A stretch of DNA of 64,000 nt, taken from assembly GCF_964048965.1 (NCBI RefSeq), contig NZ_OZ040189.1, positions 992,001-1,056,000 of the forward strand. The letters run 5' to 3'. Under the pieces are notes generated by a model. It had not been told where the DNA came from. It ran no database searches and saw nothing but the letters and a program-made list of their open reading frames with translations. A program made the translations under genes and the position numbers. This document shows positions 44,854-55,268 of the stretch, one piece after another; within the stretch, counting starts at the first letter, position 1; each line of letters begins with the position of its first letter. The DNA comes from Tenacibaculum sp. 190130A14a. GTDB taxonomy: Bacteria; Bacteroidota; Bacteroidia; Flavobacteriales; Flavobacteriaceae.

Positions 44854-47800
44854 ATGAAAAAAAATAAAATTCTACTATTTTTCTGTTTTTATATACTCTT
44901 AATAGGAGTATCTATAGCTCAAGAAAAGAAGGTAGTCGGAGCGGTTACATCAGCCGCAAGTGGAGATCCTTTACCAGGGGTTAATATCATAATTAAAGGA
45001 GATACCAAAGGTACAGAAACCGATTTTGATGGAAAGTACACGATAAATGCTTCTTCGGGAGATGTATTAGTGTTTTCTTTTGTAGGAATGCAAAGCAAAG
45101 AGGTAACCGTAGGAAGTCAAAGTACAATTAATGTACAGTTAGAAGAAGGCGATCTTTTAGATGAAGTGGTAGTAACTGCTTTAGGTATTAAAAAAGAGAA
45201 AAAAGCCTTAACCTACTCAGCTCAAGAAGTAGATGGAGAGGAACTTACCAAAATAAAACAAACCAATCCAATTAACAGTTTATCTGGGAAATCGGCAGGG
45301 GTTACCATTACAAGAAGTTCTTCTGGACTTGGAGGAGCAGCAAAAGTAGTATTAAGAGGAAATTCTTCTACCAGTAACAATGATCCATTATATGTGGTAG
45401 ACGGAATTCCAATGTCTAATAATGGAAATGGTTCGAATGGATCTGAACCAGGAACAGATATTTTTGGAAGTCAGATTGGAAATCGAGACGGAGGAGATAT
45501 CATGTCATTGATTAACCCAGATGATATTGAATCTTTAACCGTATTAAAAGGAGCTTCTGCATCTGCCTTATATGGTAGTCAGGGAGCCAACGGAGTTATT
45601 TTGATCACTACCAAAAAAGGAAAAGAAGGAAAGCTTTCAGTAAATATGTCTTCAAGCTTTACAATTGAAAACGTAATTTCTTTACCAAAATTACAATCAG
45701 AATATCAATCAGCTTCTGTAGGAAATCCAATTGCTGAGAACGGTAGGGTAACAGATCCTAAATCTTGGGGAGATAAAGCTTCTGGATTAAGAAATGATGC
45801 AGAAGACTTTTTCAATACAGGGTATACTGCAATTAATGCAATAAACTTAACTGCAGGAAACGCAAAATCTCAAACTTACTTTTCTTTTGCAAACACCTTA
45901 GGAGGTGGAGTGATACCTGAGAATAAATTGATAAGAAACAATGTTACTTTACGAGGAACCTCTAAGTTTTTTAATGAAAAAATAGATGTTTCTGCAAGTA
46001 TCAATTTATCAGATCAAAGAATTACCAACAGGCCAACCAACGGATTGTATTCAAACCCATTAACAGGAGTGTATTTGCACCCAGTTGGAATTGATAGAAA
46101 TATTTATAAAAACCAATTTGAATACTTCAATGCATCTTTGAATATGATGGATCAGTATGCGTCTTCTTTTGATGAAAATATTCAACAAAATCCTTACTGG
46201 TTAATCAATAGAAATCCAAGTAAAGATGTAGCACAAAGAGTATTAGCAAACTTATCAGTTAAATATCAAATAAATGAGAATGTATCATTGCAATCAAGAT
46301 TAAGCTATGATAAGTCGTTTTTTAAATTTGACAAAAGACAATATGCAGGAACAGATCCTGTAAACTCTGGAAACAACGGAAGGTATATTTTAGAGAAAAC
46401 TGAAAATACACAGCAGTATGTTGATTTAATAGCAAATTACTCTAAAGACCTTTCTGAAGATTTTTCTTTTACAGGATTGTTAGGAACGAGTTTGACGAAG
46501 TATGCTATAGGAGATCAAATTTTATTAGACTCGGGAAGAGACGGAAACGGATTAAATTTTCCGAATGTATTTACCATAGCAAACTTCGAAACGACAAATA
46601 ATATCAGTCAATCGGTAACCAATAGAGAAGTACAATCAGTTTTTGGATCTGTAAATTTAGGATACAAAAAGATGTTGTATTTGGAAATCACGGGTAGAAC
46701 AGACTGGTCTTCTACGTTAGTAAATACAAGATCAAAGTCATTCTTTTATCCATCTGTTGGTTTAACAGGAGTTTTATCAGAAATGTTTGAACTACCAGAA
46801 ACAATCAGTTTTGCTAAAATTAGAGCGTCTTATGCAGAAGTAGGGAAGGATATCCCAGCGTATGCAACTGTACCTTTGAGTACAATAAATACTACAGATC
46901 CTAATATTAGTCAGGCTTCTTTTGCTCCATTAGAAACTTTAGAACCAGAAAAGCAAAAATCTTTTGAAATAGGAGCAGAGTTAAGAATGTTTGATAACAG
47001 AGTTGGCCTAGAATTCACGTACTATAGTACTAAAACATTGAACCAAATATTCTTTATACAGGCACTTCCAAATATTAATGGTTTCCCGCAGAATATTGTA
47101 AATGCTGGAGAAATTACCAATAAAGGAATTGAGTTAATGTTGAATGTAAAGCCGATTAGAACAGATGATTTAACATGGGATTCAGCAATCAACTTTGCAC
47201 AAAATGAAAACAAAGTGGTTTCAGTGCACCCTGGTTTAAATAATGGAGAAGCTGTTATTACTGCAGAAGGAGTAAACGGATATAGATATTCTTTAGTTGA
47301 AGGAGAAGATTTTGGAAGTATTCGAGCAAAAACTTTAGTGAGAAATGCAAATGGAACTCCAGTTGTAAATTCTTCAGGAGACTTATTAGTAAATGATGAT
47401 TTTACTACAGTAGCACATGCACAACCAGACTTTACATTAGGTTGGAACAATACCTTCAATTACAAAGACTTTAGTTTTAGCTTTTTAATAGATGGTAAGT
47501 TCGGAGGAGATGTAGTAAGTGTAACTGAAGCTGTAAATGATCAATACGGAGTATCACAGGCTACTGCCGACGCCAGAAACAGAAATGGAGGAATGGTCAA
47601 TGTGGTAGACGAAACTGGTGCACCATCACAAATAACAGCGCAAGCATATTATAATAAAATAGGAGGAAGAGCAGGAGTTTTAGGAGAGTACGTATATGAT
47701 GCAACCAATATCAGTTTACGAGAAGTAGCACTAGGATACAAATTACCAATAAAATCAAATTTATTTGAAAGTGTTAAGTTGTCATTGATAGCTAACAATT

Positions 47801-47934
47801 TGTTTTTCTTGTATAAAGAAGCTCCATTCGATCCGAATATTGCAGCAAGTACTGGATTAGGATTACAAGGGGTTGATATCTACAATCAACCTTCAACTAG
47901 AAGTATAGGATTTAATGTAAATATTAACTTTTAA
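44854..47934 (+). CDS. SusC/RagA-family TonB-linked outer-membrane transporter
   Basis: A 1026-residue TonB-dependent importer of oligosaccharides. A signal peptide ends near SIAQ. A carboxypeptidase-regulatory-like domain (about residues 26-100, VVGAVTSAASGDPLPGVNI) follows. The TonB box and plug region are next (LLDEVVVTALGIKKEKKAL, VLKGASASALYGSQGANGV). The barrel runs to the C-terminal strand RSIGFNVNINF. It pairs with the SusD-like gene 5 bp downstream and leads a locus for N-acetylglucosamine-containing glycans. Confidence 0.95.
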   Translation: MKKNKILLFFCFYILLIGVSIAQEKKVVGAVTSAASGDPLPGVNIIIKGDTKGTETDFDGKYTINASSGDVLVFSFVGMQSKEVTVGSQSTINVQLEEGDLLDEVVVTALGIKKEKKALTYSAQEVDGEELTKIKQTNPINSLSGKSAGVTITRSSSGLGGAAKVVLRGNSSTSNNDPLYVVDGIPMSNNGNGSNGSEPGTDIFGSQIGNRDGGDIMSLINPDDIESLTVLKGASASALYGSQGANGVILITTKKGKEGKLSVNMSSSFTIENVISLPKLQSEYQSASVGNPIAENGRVTDPKSWGDKASGLRNDAEDFFNTGYTAINAINLTAGNAKSQTYFSFANTLGGGVIPENKLIRNNVTLRGTSKFFNEKIDVSASINLSDQRITNRPTNGLYSNPLTGVYLHPVGIDRNIYKNQFEYFNASLNMMDQYASSFDENIQQNPYWLINRNPSKDVAQRVLANLSVKYQINENVSLQSRLSYDKSFFKFDKRQYAGTDPVNSGNNGRYILEKTENTQQYVDLIANYSKDLSEDFSFTGLLGTSLTKYAIGDQILLDSGRDGNGLNFPNVFTIANFETTNNISQSVTNREVQSVFGSVNLGYKKMLYLEITGRTDWSSTLVNTRSKSFFYPSVGLTGVLSEMFELPETISFAKIRASYAEVGKDIPAYATVPLSTINTTDPNISQASFAPLETLEPEKQKSFEIGAELRMFDNRVGLEFTYYSTKTLNQIFFIQALPNINGFPQNIVNAGEITNKGIELMLNVKPIRTDDLTWDSAINFAQNENKVVSVHPGLNNGEAVITAEGVNGYRYSLVEGEDFGSIRAKTLVRNANGTPVVNSSGDLLVNDDFTTVAHAQPDFTLGWNNTFNYKDFSFSFLIDGKFGGDVVSVTEAVNDQYGVSQATADARNRNGGMVNVVDETGAPSQITAQAYYNKIGGRAGVLGEYVYDATNISLREVALGYKLPIKSNLFESVKLSLIANNLFFLYKEAPFDPNIAASTGLGLQGVDIYNQPSTRSIGFNVNINF

Positions 47935-47939
47935 GCAAG

Positions 47940-49532
47940 ATGAAACAGATAAGTAAATATATATATGCATTCATAATTTTAATTATTGTTAGTGCGTGCA
48001 CGGAAGATTTTAAAGACATCAATACCAATCCTAATGGTATTTCACAAGAGAGTATTTCACAGCAGTTCAATCATATTAGAACTAAGTTTTCTCCTATGTT
48101 TTCAAACATTATCAGGGTAAATCCAGCTTGGAATTATCAGTTGCAACATGGATTAAATTCAGATGTGTACTCTGGGTATATGGCCGCTCCAACACCTTTT
48201 GCAGGTAACATTAATAATCAAACCTATAGCCTTGTTAATGGTTGGAATGGGTTTATCTGGAGTGATGCGTATAACGGAGATCAAGGAAATGGAGTAATAC
48301 CACACGCAAGAGGAGTCAAAGAACAAATAGGTTTAAGTGATATTGATGGAGGAGAAAAATTTATCTTTTTAGCCAATATTATTAAAGTAATGGGAATGCA
48401 TAGAGTATCGGATGTATTCGGACCTATTCGTTATTCAAAGTATGATAATTATGAAACTACAGGAGAATACGATTCTCAAGAAACTGCTTACAAAACCTTT
48501 TTTGCAGAATTAGATGAGGCAATAGCCGGATTAAAGCAGTATGAAGGAAATACGCAATTTGTTTCTATGGATTTATCAAATTTAAATGGAGATATTGCTG
48601 CATGGAGAGCTTTTGCAAATACACTTCGCTTACGATTAGCAATTAGAGTTTCTAAAGTAGATGCAGCGTTGGCTAAAACAGAAGGAGAAAAAGCCTTGAG
48701 TAGTGATGCAGGATTTTTAAGTACAGAATTAACTGTTGACATGGGAGGTTTTGTACATCCAATAGCAACCATTAGTGGAACTTGGAATGACGTATGTATG
48801 AGTGCCGAAATGGAAGTGATTTTAAAAGGATTTAATGATGGTAGAATTGCCAAGTATTTTAATGCACCAGCAGACGCTAGTTTAGGAGATTACAAAGGAG
48901 TGAGAATGGGTATTGATATTACAGCAAAATCTCAATATGCAAGTCATTCACTTTTAGGAGACGTAGTAATGGCAGCTGAAAGAAAAGTTTGGTTTACAGT
49001 AGCTGAGGTATACTTTTTAAAAGCGGAGGCCGCTTTAAGAGGTTGGGCAGGAGCTGGTACTGCAAAAGACAATTATGAATTAGGAGTAAAAGCTTCTTTT
49101 GCACAGCACGGAGTTTCTGATGTAGACACCTATTTAGCTGATAATACAAGTACTCCAAATGATTTTGTAGATGCACTTAATGCAGTGAATAATGTAGCGT
49201 ACGCAAGCGATGTTAAAATTGCATATAACGCTACAGGAACTAATGAAGAACAATTAGAACAAATTATAACACAAAAGTGGATTGCCATGTTTCCTGATGG
49301 ACAAGAAGCTTGGAGTGAATTTAGAAGAACTGGATATCCAAGAGTTTTTCCAGTTGTAGTGAACAATAGTGGAGGAGATATAGATACAAATACTCAAATA
49401 CGACGTATCAATTTTGTAGACAGTGAGAAGAACACAAATGCTGCCAATGTACAACAAGCTGTAGGGTTTTTAAAAGGACCAGATAACGGTGGTACGAGAC
49501 TTTGGTGGGATACAGGTGGAAGTAATTTTTAA
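47940..49532 (+). CDS. SusD/RagB-family surface lipoprotein
   Basis: A 530-residue outer-membrane lipoprotein that forms the lid of the SusC-like barrel. Lipobox IIVSAC, Cys20. EDFKDINTNPNGISQES is the SusD-type N-terminal signature. The TPR-like repeats include WRAFANTLRLRLAIRVSKVD and VYFLKAEAALRGWAG, and the C-terminus has FPDGQEAWSEFRRTGYPRVF. It is coupled to the SusC-like gene. Confidence 0.94.
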   Translation: MKQISKYIYAFIILIIVSACTEDFKDINTNPNGISQESISQQFNHIRTKFSPMFSNIIRVNPAWNYQLQHGLNSDVYSGYMAAPTPFAGNINNQTYSLVNGWNGFIWSDAYNGDQGNGVIPHARGVKEQIGLSDIDGGEKFIFLANIIKVMGMHRVSDVFGPIRYSKYDNYETTGEYDSQETAYKTFFAELDEAIAGLKQYEGNTQFVSMDLSNLNGDIAAWRAFANTLRLRLAIRVSKVDAALAKTEGEKALSSDAGFLSTELTVDMGGFVHPIATISGTWNDVCMSAEMEVILKGFNDGRIAKYFNAPADASLGDYKGVRMGIDITAKSQYASHSLLGDVVMAAERKVWFTVAEVYFLKAEAALRGWAGAGTAKDNYELGVKASFAQHGVSDVDTYLADNTSTPNDFVDALNAVNNVAYASDVKIAYNATGTNEEQLEQIITQKWIAMFPDGQEAWSEFRRTGYPRVFPVVVNNSGGDIDTNTQIRRINFVDSEKNTNAANVQQAVGFLKGPDNGGTRLWWDTGGSNF

Positions 49533-49680
49533 TAAAATGAACTTTGTTTTAACAATCGGGAATGTAAGCATGATATGTAAATGCATTCTCGTTTGTTTTT
49601 AGTACCTCTTTTAAAGTGGTTAGTCGAAAAAATTAGCTTCATCATATTTCTCGAGATAATTTTATTAAAAAATTAAAATA

Positions 49681-51615
49681 ATGGTCACAGATATATATAT
49701 GTATAATCCACAAGAAATAGTTTACAAGCCTGCAGGACAATTTGAAGAAACTCGATTCGAAAAAATTCATAACATTATTTTTAATAATTCGTTAGACGCT
49801 TCTAAAATTGTAGCAAAGGAAATAGCAGATTTAATCAGGCAGAAATCTAAGGAAGGAAAAATGTGTGTATTAGGATTGGCTACAGGATCTTCTCCAATTA
49901 AGGTTTATGAAGAATTAGTTCGTTTGCACAAGGAAGAAAACTTAAGTTTTACAAATGTAATCACGTTTAACTTAGATGAGTATTTACCTATACAACCCAA
50001 TGATATGCAAAGTTACTATTACTTTATGCATGATCATTTGTTTAACCATGTAGATATTTTACCAGAAAATGTGCACATACCAGATGGTACCATTTCATCA
50101 GAAGAAATCTATCAATATTGCATTGATTATGAATTGAAAATTAAAGAAGCTGGTGGATTAGATTTTCAATTACTTGGTATAGGAAGAACCGGACATATAG
50201 GATTTAATGAACCTGGTTCTCATCAAAATTCAGGAACAAGAAGTATTACATTAAATCATATAACAAGAGTAGATGCAGCTTCTAGCTTTTTAGGAATCGA
50301 TAATGTTCCTAAACGAGCAATTACAATGGGAGTAAATACCATACAAAAAGCACGACGTGTTGTACTTTTAGCTTGGGGAGTTAATAAAGCTAAAATTATA
50401 AAAGAAACCATTGAAGGAGATATCACCTCTCAAGTTCCTGCCACCTATTTACAAAACCATAAGAACGCAACGTTTATTTTAGATATTGAAGCCTCTTCAG
50501 AACTTACAAGAATAAAAACTCCTTGGTTGGTGTCTTCTTGCGTTTGGAAAGATGAACTTAAAAAGAAAGCTGTTTTTTGGTTGAGTGAGAAACTTCAAAA
50601 ATCAATCTTAAAACTTACAGATAAAGATTATAACGAGCATGGAATGTCTGGTTTATTAGCAGAAGAAGGGAATGCGTATGATTTAAACATAAAAATCTTT
50701 AATAAACTACAACATACTATCACTGGTTGGCCGGGAGGGAAGCCAAAATCTGATGATACAAACCGTCCAGAAAGAGCAAATCCATCAAAAAAACGTGTAC
50801 TCATATTTAGTCCGCATCCTGATGATGATGTTATTTCTATGGGAGGAACTTTTGATCGATTGGTAGAGCAAGGACATGAAGTACATATAGCCTATCAAAC
50901 ATCTGGGAACATTGCGGTAACAGATGAAGATGCTCTAAAATTTGTTGAGGTGGCAGCAGGATTAACTTCCAATGCTTTGGCAATAAAAGATATGGTTGGT
51001 AAAATTCTAACAAAAAAGAATAATAGCATCGATTCATTAGAAGTAAGATTGTTAAAAGGAGCAATACGAAAAGCAGAATCGTTGGCGGCAACAAGATATC
51101 TTGGATTACCTGATGAGAATGTCCATTTTTTAAACCTTCCATTCTATGAAACTGGTACGGTAAAGAAAAAGAATCTTTCAGAAGAAGATATAAACATAAT
51201 GAGTGATTTAATAACGAAAGTTAAGCCACATCAAATTTATGCAGCAGGAGATTTAGCTGATCCTCATGGTACTCATAAAGTGTGTTTGGATGCTTTATTT
51301 GAATCAATCGAAATATTAAAAGAACAAGCATTTATGAATGATTGTTGGGTATGGTTGTATAGAGGAGCTTGGTTTGAATGGGAACCATATGAAATAGATA
51401 TGGCGGTACCGATGAGTCCAGATCAGGTGATCAAAAAGAGACACGCAATATTCTTTCATCAATCACAAAAAGATAAAGTAATGTTTAGAGGAGATGATGC
51501 TCGTGAGTTTTGGGTAAGAGCAGAAGACCGAAACCGATTGACTGCAGAAAAATACCATGGTTTAGGTATGGCAGATTACGCAGCTATTGAAGCTTTTAAA
51601 CGATATTATTTTTAA
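49681..51615 (+). CDS. nagB: Glucosamine-6-phosphate deaminase fused to a PIG-L/LmbE deacetylase domain
   Basis: A 644-residue cytoplasmic bifunctional protein. Residues ~15-285 are NagB, which converts glucosamine-6-phosphate to fructose-6-phosphate and ammonia. It has GLATGSSPIKVYEELVRLH, NLDEYLPI and LLGIGRTGHIGFNEPGSH. Residues ~370-640 are a PIG-L-type zinc deacetylase, with the metal motif PHPDDD at 378-383 and DPHGTH downstream. The fusion is known in Bacteroidota. No separate NagA is seen here, so the PIG-L half may remove the acetyl group from GlcNAc-6-phosphate. GH20 follows after 3 bp. A second start six codons in (ATG at 49699) is possible. Confidence 0.92.
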   Translation: MVTDIYMYNPQEIVYKPAGQFEETRFEKIHNIIFNNSLDASKIVAKEIADLIRQKSKEGKMCVLGLATGSSPIKVYEELVRLHKEENLSFTNVITFNLDEYLPIQPNDMQSYYYFMHDHLFNHVDILPENVHIPDGTISSEEIYQYCIDYELKIKEAGGLDFQLLGIGRTGHIGFNEPGSHQNSGTRSITLNHITRVDAASSFLGIDNVPKRAITMGVNTIQKARRVVLLAWGVNKAKIIKETIEGDITSQVPATYLQNHKNATFILDIEASSELTRIKTPWLVSSCVWKDELKKKAVFWLSEKLQKSILKLTDKDYNEHGMSGLLAEEGNAYDLNIKIFNKLQHTITGWPGGKPKSDDTNRPERANPSKKRVLIFSPHPDDDVISMGGTFDRLVEQGHEVHIAYQTSGNIAVTDEDALKFVEVAAGLTSNALAIKDMVGKILTKKNNSIDSLEVRLLKGAIRKAESLAATRYLGLPDENVHFLNLPFYETGTVKKKNLSEEDINIMSDLITKVKPHQIYAAGDLADPHGTHKVCLDALFESIEILKEQAFMNDCWVWLYRGAWFEWEPYEIDMAVPMSPDQVIKKRHAIFFHQSQKDKVMFRGDDAREFWVRAEDRNRLTAEKYHGLGMADYAAIEAFKRYYF

Positions 51616-51618
51616 TAT

Positions 51619-53661
51619 ATGAAAAAAGAGTTTTATTTAATTATAACAATATTGAGTACTGTTTTTTTATCGTACTCTCAAGAAATAGAAAAGGATTTTG
51701 ATTTAATGCCTTGGCCAAAAGAAATAACAGGCAATTCAGAGAAGTTAATAATCACTGAAAACTTTACCATATCCTTAAACAATCAAAGTAATAGAGTCTA
51801 TAGAGCAGCTACACGATTTATTAGACGGTTGGCTAATAGTACGGGAGTATTTATAAATGAAGGGTTTCCTGTTCAAAATAGCAAAAAAGCAACCGTACAA
51901 ATTCGTTTTAAGAAAACAGCAGATTTAAACTTGAAAGTTAATGAAGCTTATACCCTAGAGGTAAATCGAAAAGGAATTACTATTGAATCTGAAACTGATA
52001 TTGGTGTGTTACATGCATTAGAAACACTAAGGCAATTAGTAACCTTTAATAAACATGAGTATTTCTTTAGAGGAGTTTCTATTAAAGATGCCCCTCGTTT
52101 TAAATGGAGAGGACTTATGATTGATGTAGCGCGTCATTTTCAACCCGTAGCTGTTCTTAAAAGAAACTTAGATGCAATGGCAGCTGTAAAGATGAATGTT
52201 TTTCATTGGCATTTATCCGATGATCAAGGGTTTAGAATTGAGTCGAAAGTTTACCCGAAGTTGCATGAGTTAGGATCAGACGGTCAATATTATACCCAAG
52301 AAGAAATTAAAGAGATTGTAAACTATGCGAATAGATTAGGAATTCGCGTAATTCCAGAAATAGATGTTCCTGGGCATGCAACAGCTATTTTAACAGCATA
52401 TCCTGAGTTAGGAAGTAAAGATGGATATGATTACAAAATAGAACGATTTGCAGGGGTTTTTGATCCTACATTAAACCCTATGAAACCGGAGGTTTATGTG
52501 TTTCTTGATAAGTTATTTGCCGAAGTTACTACGTTGTTTCCTGACATTTATTTTCATATCGGAGGAGATGAAAACGAAGGGAAGCATTGGGATGCTAATA
52601 AAAAGATTCAAGCATTTAAGAAAAGACATAGTTTAAAGACAAACCATGATTTACAAACATATTTTAATATTAAGTTAGAGAAAATATTAAAAAAACATGG
52701 AAAAAAATTAGTTGGTTGGGATGAAATCATGACTCCTAATATGCCTAAAACGGCCATCATCCACTCATGGAGAGGAGAACATGAAGGATTTAAAGAAGGA
52801 ACTTTAGTTGAAGCTGTAAAAAAAGGATACCAGGCCATACTTTCAAATGGTTACTACATCGATAGAATGCAACCTGTAGAGGAGCATTATCTTATTGATC
52901 CTACAAATGGCATAACATTCACTTCTAAAGAAGAGCAACTAATTTTAGGAGGAGAAGCAACCATGTGGGGAGAACTTGTAACTCCACTAACTATTGATAG
53001 TCGCATTTGGCCAAGAACAGCTGCAATTGCAGAAAGGTTTTGGTCCCCAAAAAACATCAGAGATGTTGATAATATGCGAAAAAGGTTACAAAAAGTAAGT
53101 CTGCAATTAGAAAAGATAGGCATTACTCACTTGAAAAATCAAGATGTAATTTTAAGAAACCTTACCAAAGGACAAGAGATAAGTTCGTTAAAAACATTGA
53201 CAAAGATTTACGAACCTTTAAAGATTTACTCACGAAATAAAGGAGGTACTGAGTATAAGTCATTTTCTCCATTTACTTTGTTTGCCGATGCTTGTACCAC
53301 AAACGCAACTGATGCAGAAAAGTTTGCTAAGGTGGTAGATGTCTACATGAAAACTTCATCGGTAAAGAGCAAAGAAGAATTATTGAGTTTATTCGAAAAA
53401 TGGAGTAATAATTATAAGGACTTCTTAAAGTTAAATACCAATCCTTTATTGGAAGATATTAAACCCTTTTATGCAAGTTTGGATGTGGTCTCCTCAACGT
53501 TAATACACTCCATAAAAAAAGGGAAGTTAATGACAGAAGAAGCGTCTTTGATCAAAGAGAATTTACAAAAGTTGAACGAACCCTTAGAAGATACTGAATT
53601 GATGATTACAGAATCGTTAAACAAGTTGATAGCTCATTTAAAAGGAGGTAGAACAAAGTAA
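51619..53661 (+). CDS. Beta-N-acetylhexosaminidase (GH20)
   Basis: An exported enzyme of 680 residues that removes terminal N-acetylhexosamine from chitin oligosaccharides and glycans. A signal peptide ends near SYSQ. The GH20b domain (about 30-145) is followed by the catalytic barrel (RGLMIDVARHFQPV, NVFHWHLSDDQGFRIESK). The catalytic pair is Asp317-Glu318 (HIGGDENEG). The ~170 C-terminal residues are helical and not typical of GH20; no lipobox is seen. It lies 3 bp after nagB, probably in one operon. Confidence 0.93.
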   Translation: MKKEFYLIITILSTVFLSYSQEIEKDFDLMPWPKEITGNSEKLIITENFTISLNNQSNRVYRAATRFIRRLANSTGVFINEGFPVQNSKKATVQIRFKKTADLNLKVNEAYTLEVNRKGITIESETDIGVLHALETLRQLVTFNKHEYFFRGVSIKDAPRFKWRGLMIDVARHFQPVAVLKRNLDAMAAVKMNVFHWHLSDDQGFRIESKVYPKLHELGSDGQYYTQEEIKEIVNYANRLGIRVIPEIDVPGHATAILTAYPELGSKDGYDYKIERFAGVFDPTLNPMKPEVYVFLDKLFAEVTTLFPDIYFHIGGDENEGKHWDANKKIQAFKKRHSLKTNHDLQTYFNIKLEKILKKHGKKLVGWDEIMTPNMPKTAIIHSWRGEHEGFKEGTLVEAVKKGYQAILSNGYYIDRMQPVEEHYLIDPTNGITFTSKEEQLILGGEATMWGELVTPLTIDSRIWPRTAAIAERFWSPKNIRDVDNMRKRLQKVSLQLEKIGITHLKNQDVILRNLTKGQEISSLKTLTKIYEPLKIYSRNKGGTEYKSFSPFTLFADACTTNATDAEKFAKVVDVYMKTSSVKSKEELLSLFEKWSNNYKDFLKLNTNPLLEDIKPFYASLDVVSSTLIHSIKKGKLMTEEASLIKENLQKLNEPLEDTELMITESLNKLIAHLKGGRTK

Positions 53662-53767
53662 TTTTTAATGTAATATCTTTTTGTTAAAAAAACGATTATA
53701 ATTATTGTAGTAAAAGCCTTTGGGAAAATCTCTTTGGTTGTTTGCAAAAGATTAAAATTAAAGACAT

Positions 53768-54328
53768 ATGCAAAACACAGTAACACTAAAAAACATAGCA
53801 TCAAAATTAGGAGTATCAGTATCTACTGTGTCAAAAGCATTGAATGATAGTTATGAGATAAGCAACTCAACAAAAAAAAGAATAATAACAGCAGCCAAAG
53901 TACTCAACTATAAACCTAATTTTTATGCTAAGAGTTTAAAGAAAAGAGAGAAGTTGATTATAGGAGTCATAGTACCCTCTTTAAAAGAAGAGTTTTATTT
54001 GAACTTGGTTACAGGAATCACGGAAGAATCTTATAAACAAGGACATCTCATAATGGTTTATCAAACAGGAGATACTGTAGAAAAAGAAATCTCTTATACT
54101 CGTTTGCTTTCAAGAGATATTATTGATGGATTGATTTATTCATCAAACGCCAAAAAAGAGGAAAACATCTACTTAGAGAAATTGTTGAAAGAAGACTTGT
54201 TACCTATTGAATTAATGCAACGAACAACTCAAAAAAACTTTCATGATTTTGAAGAAAACGGAACCGTAAAAGAAGTTGATTTAGGAAGGGAATTAGTGAA
54301 TAAAATAATTGATAGAATAAACTCGTAA
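53768..54328 (+). CDS. Half-length LacI-family regulator
   Basis: A 186-residue protein with a complete LacI DNA-binding domain (TLKNIASKLGVSVSTVSKAL and NYKPNFYAKSL hinge, residues 5-60). Only the first part of the periplasmic-binding-like sensor domain follows (IIGVIVPSLKEEFYLNLVTG). Normal LacI proteins have ~335-345 residues, so about 150 are missing. The end, from about residue 140, does not match the expected second lobe. It could be a shortened but working repressor without a sugar pocket, or a decaying gene. It lies between the GH20 gene and the kinase gene, 3 bp before the latter. Confidence 0.8.
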   Translation: MQNTVTLKNIASKLGVSVSTVSKALNDSYEISNSTKKRIITAAKVLNYKPNFYAKSLKKREKLIIGVIVPSLKEEFYLNLVTGITEESYKQGHLIMVYQTGDTVEKEISYTRLLSRDIIDGLIYSSNAKKEENIYLEKLLKEDLLPIELMQRTTQKNFHDFEENGTVKEVDLGRELVNKIIDRINS

Positions 54329-54331
54329 GAA

Positions 54332-55228
54332 ATGATTTTAGTAGCGGATAGTGGATCAACAAAATGTGATTGGGTTTTAATAGCAAAGAATAAGAAAAAG
54401 GTTAGAAGAGTTAGAACTAAGGGATTGAATCCGGTGATACTGAAAGAAGAACATATTGTAAAGGTTATACAGAAAAACAAAAGTTTAAGAAAATATAAAG
54501 ACAGTATAGAGCAAGTGTATTTTTTTGGAGCGGGTTGCAATACAGAAGAAAGTAAAGATCTTGTTTCTAACATTCTTACATCTCAATTTGTAAATGCAAG
54601 AAGTATTTATGTAAATGAAGACTTAATGCTTGCAGCTTTATCTATAACATCAGAGCCAGCAGTCGTTTGTATCTTAGGTACAGGTTCTAATTGTTGTTTC
54701 TTTAATGGTGAAGAAATAGAACAGAAAAATTTAGCAATGGGCTATTTGTTAATGGATGAAGGAAGTGGTAATCATTTAGGGAAAGAGCTGTTAAAGAAGT
54801 ACTATTATAATAAAATGCCTGAAGACCTTAAGTTTTCTTTAGAAAAAGAGTTTAATCTATCCCCACAAAAAGTCATCTCTAAATTATATAACTCCAAAGC
54901 ACCTAATAAATATTTGGCAAAGCATGCGCGATTTTTATTTGAAAATATAGAAAATGATTTTTGCCAAGAAGTCATAAAAGATGTTATACATCAATTTATA
55001 GAAAATCAATTAAAGGAGTATAAAAATGAAATAGTTTCTCATCCAATTTATTTTGTAGGGTCGGTAGCGTATTTTTCTCAAAACCTTATCAATGAGAAGT
55101 TGAAATCTAAAAACATAAAACAAGCCAATAGGTTTGTAAGAAGGCCTTTACAAAGTTTTATTCAACGGATAAAAAATGGAGAAGAGGTTTTTAAAAATAT
55201 AAAAACACAAGAATTTCATTATCACTAA
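54332..55228 (+). CDS. N-acetylglucosamine kinase-like protein, BadF/BadG family
   Basis: A 298-residue cytoplasmic sugar kinase of the BadF/BadG/BcrA ATPase family, as used for GlcNAc phosphorylation in Bacteroidota. The phosphate-1 motif is MILVADSGSTKCDWVL, the phosphate-2 motif CILGTGSNCCFFNG, and EGSGNHLGKELL fits the family. Context supports GlcNAc as the substrate. It is 3 bp after the LacI-type gene and is followed by a strong terminator, which closes the locus. Confidence 0.88.
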   Translation: MILVADSGSTKCDWVLIAKNKKKVRRVRTKGLNPVILKEEHIVKVIQKNKSLRKYKDSIEQVYFFGAGCNTEESKDLVSNILTSQFVNARSIYVNEDLMLAALSITSEPAVVCILGTGSNCCFFNGEEIEQKNLAMGYLLMDEGSGNHLGKELLKKYYYNKMPEDLKFSLEKEFNLSPQKVISKLYNSKAPNKYLAKHARFLFENIENDFCQEVIKDVIHQFIENQLKEYKNEIVSHPIYFVGSVAYFSQNLINEKLKSKNIKQANRFVRRPLQSFIQRIKNGEEVFKNIKTQEFHYH

Positions 55229-55229
55229 A

Positions 55230-55268
55230 AAATAAACCCTGTAAGTACATAACTTACAGGGTTTATTT
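55230..55268. terminator. Strong bidirectional terminator
   Basis: A perfect 17-bp stem (arms 55230-55246 and 55252-55268, core AAACCCTGTAAGT) has a 5-nt loop. It ends the N-acetylglucosamine locus. Confidence 0.92.
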
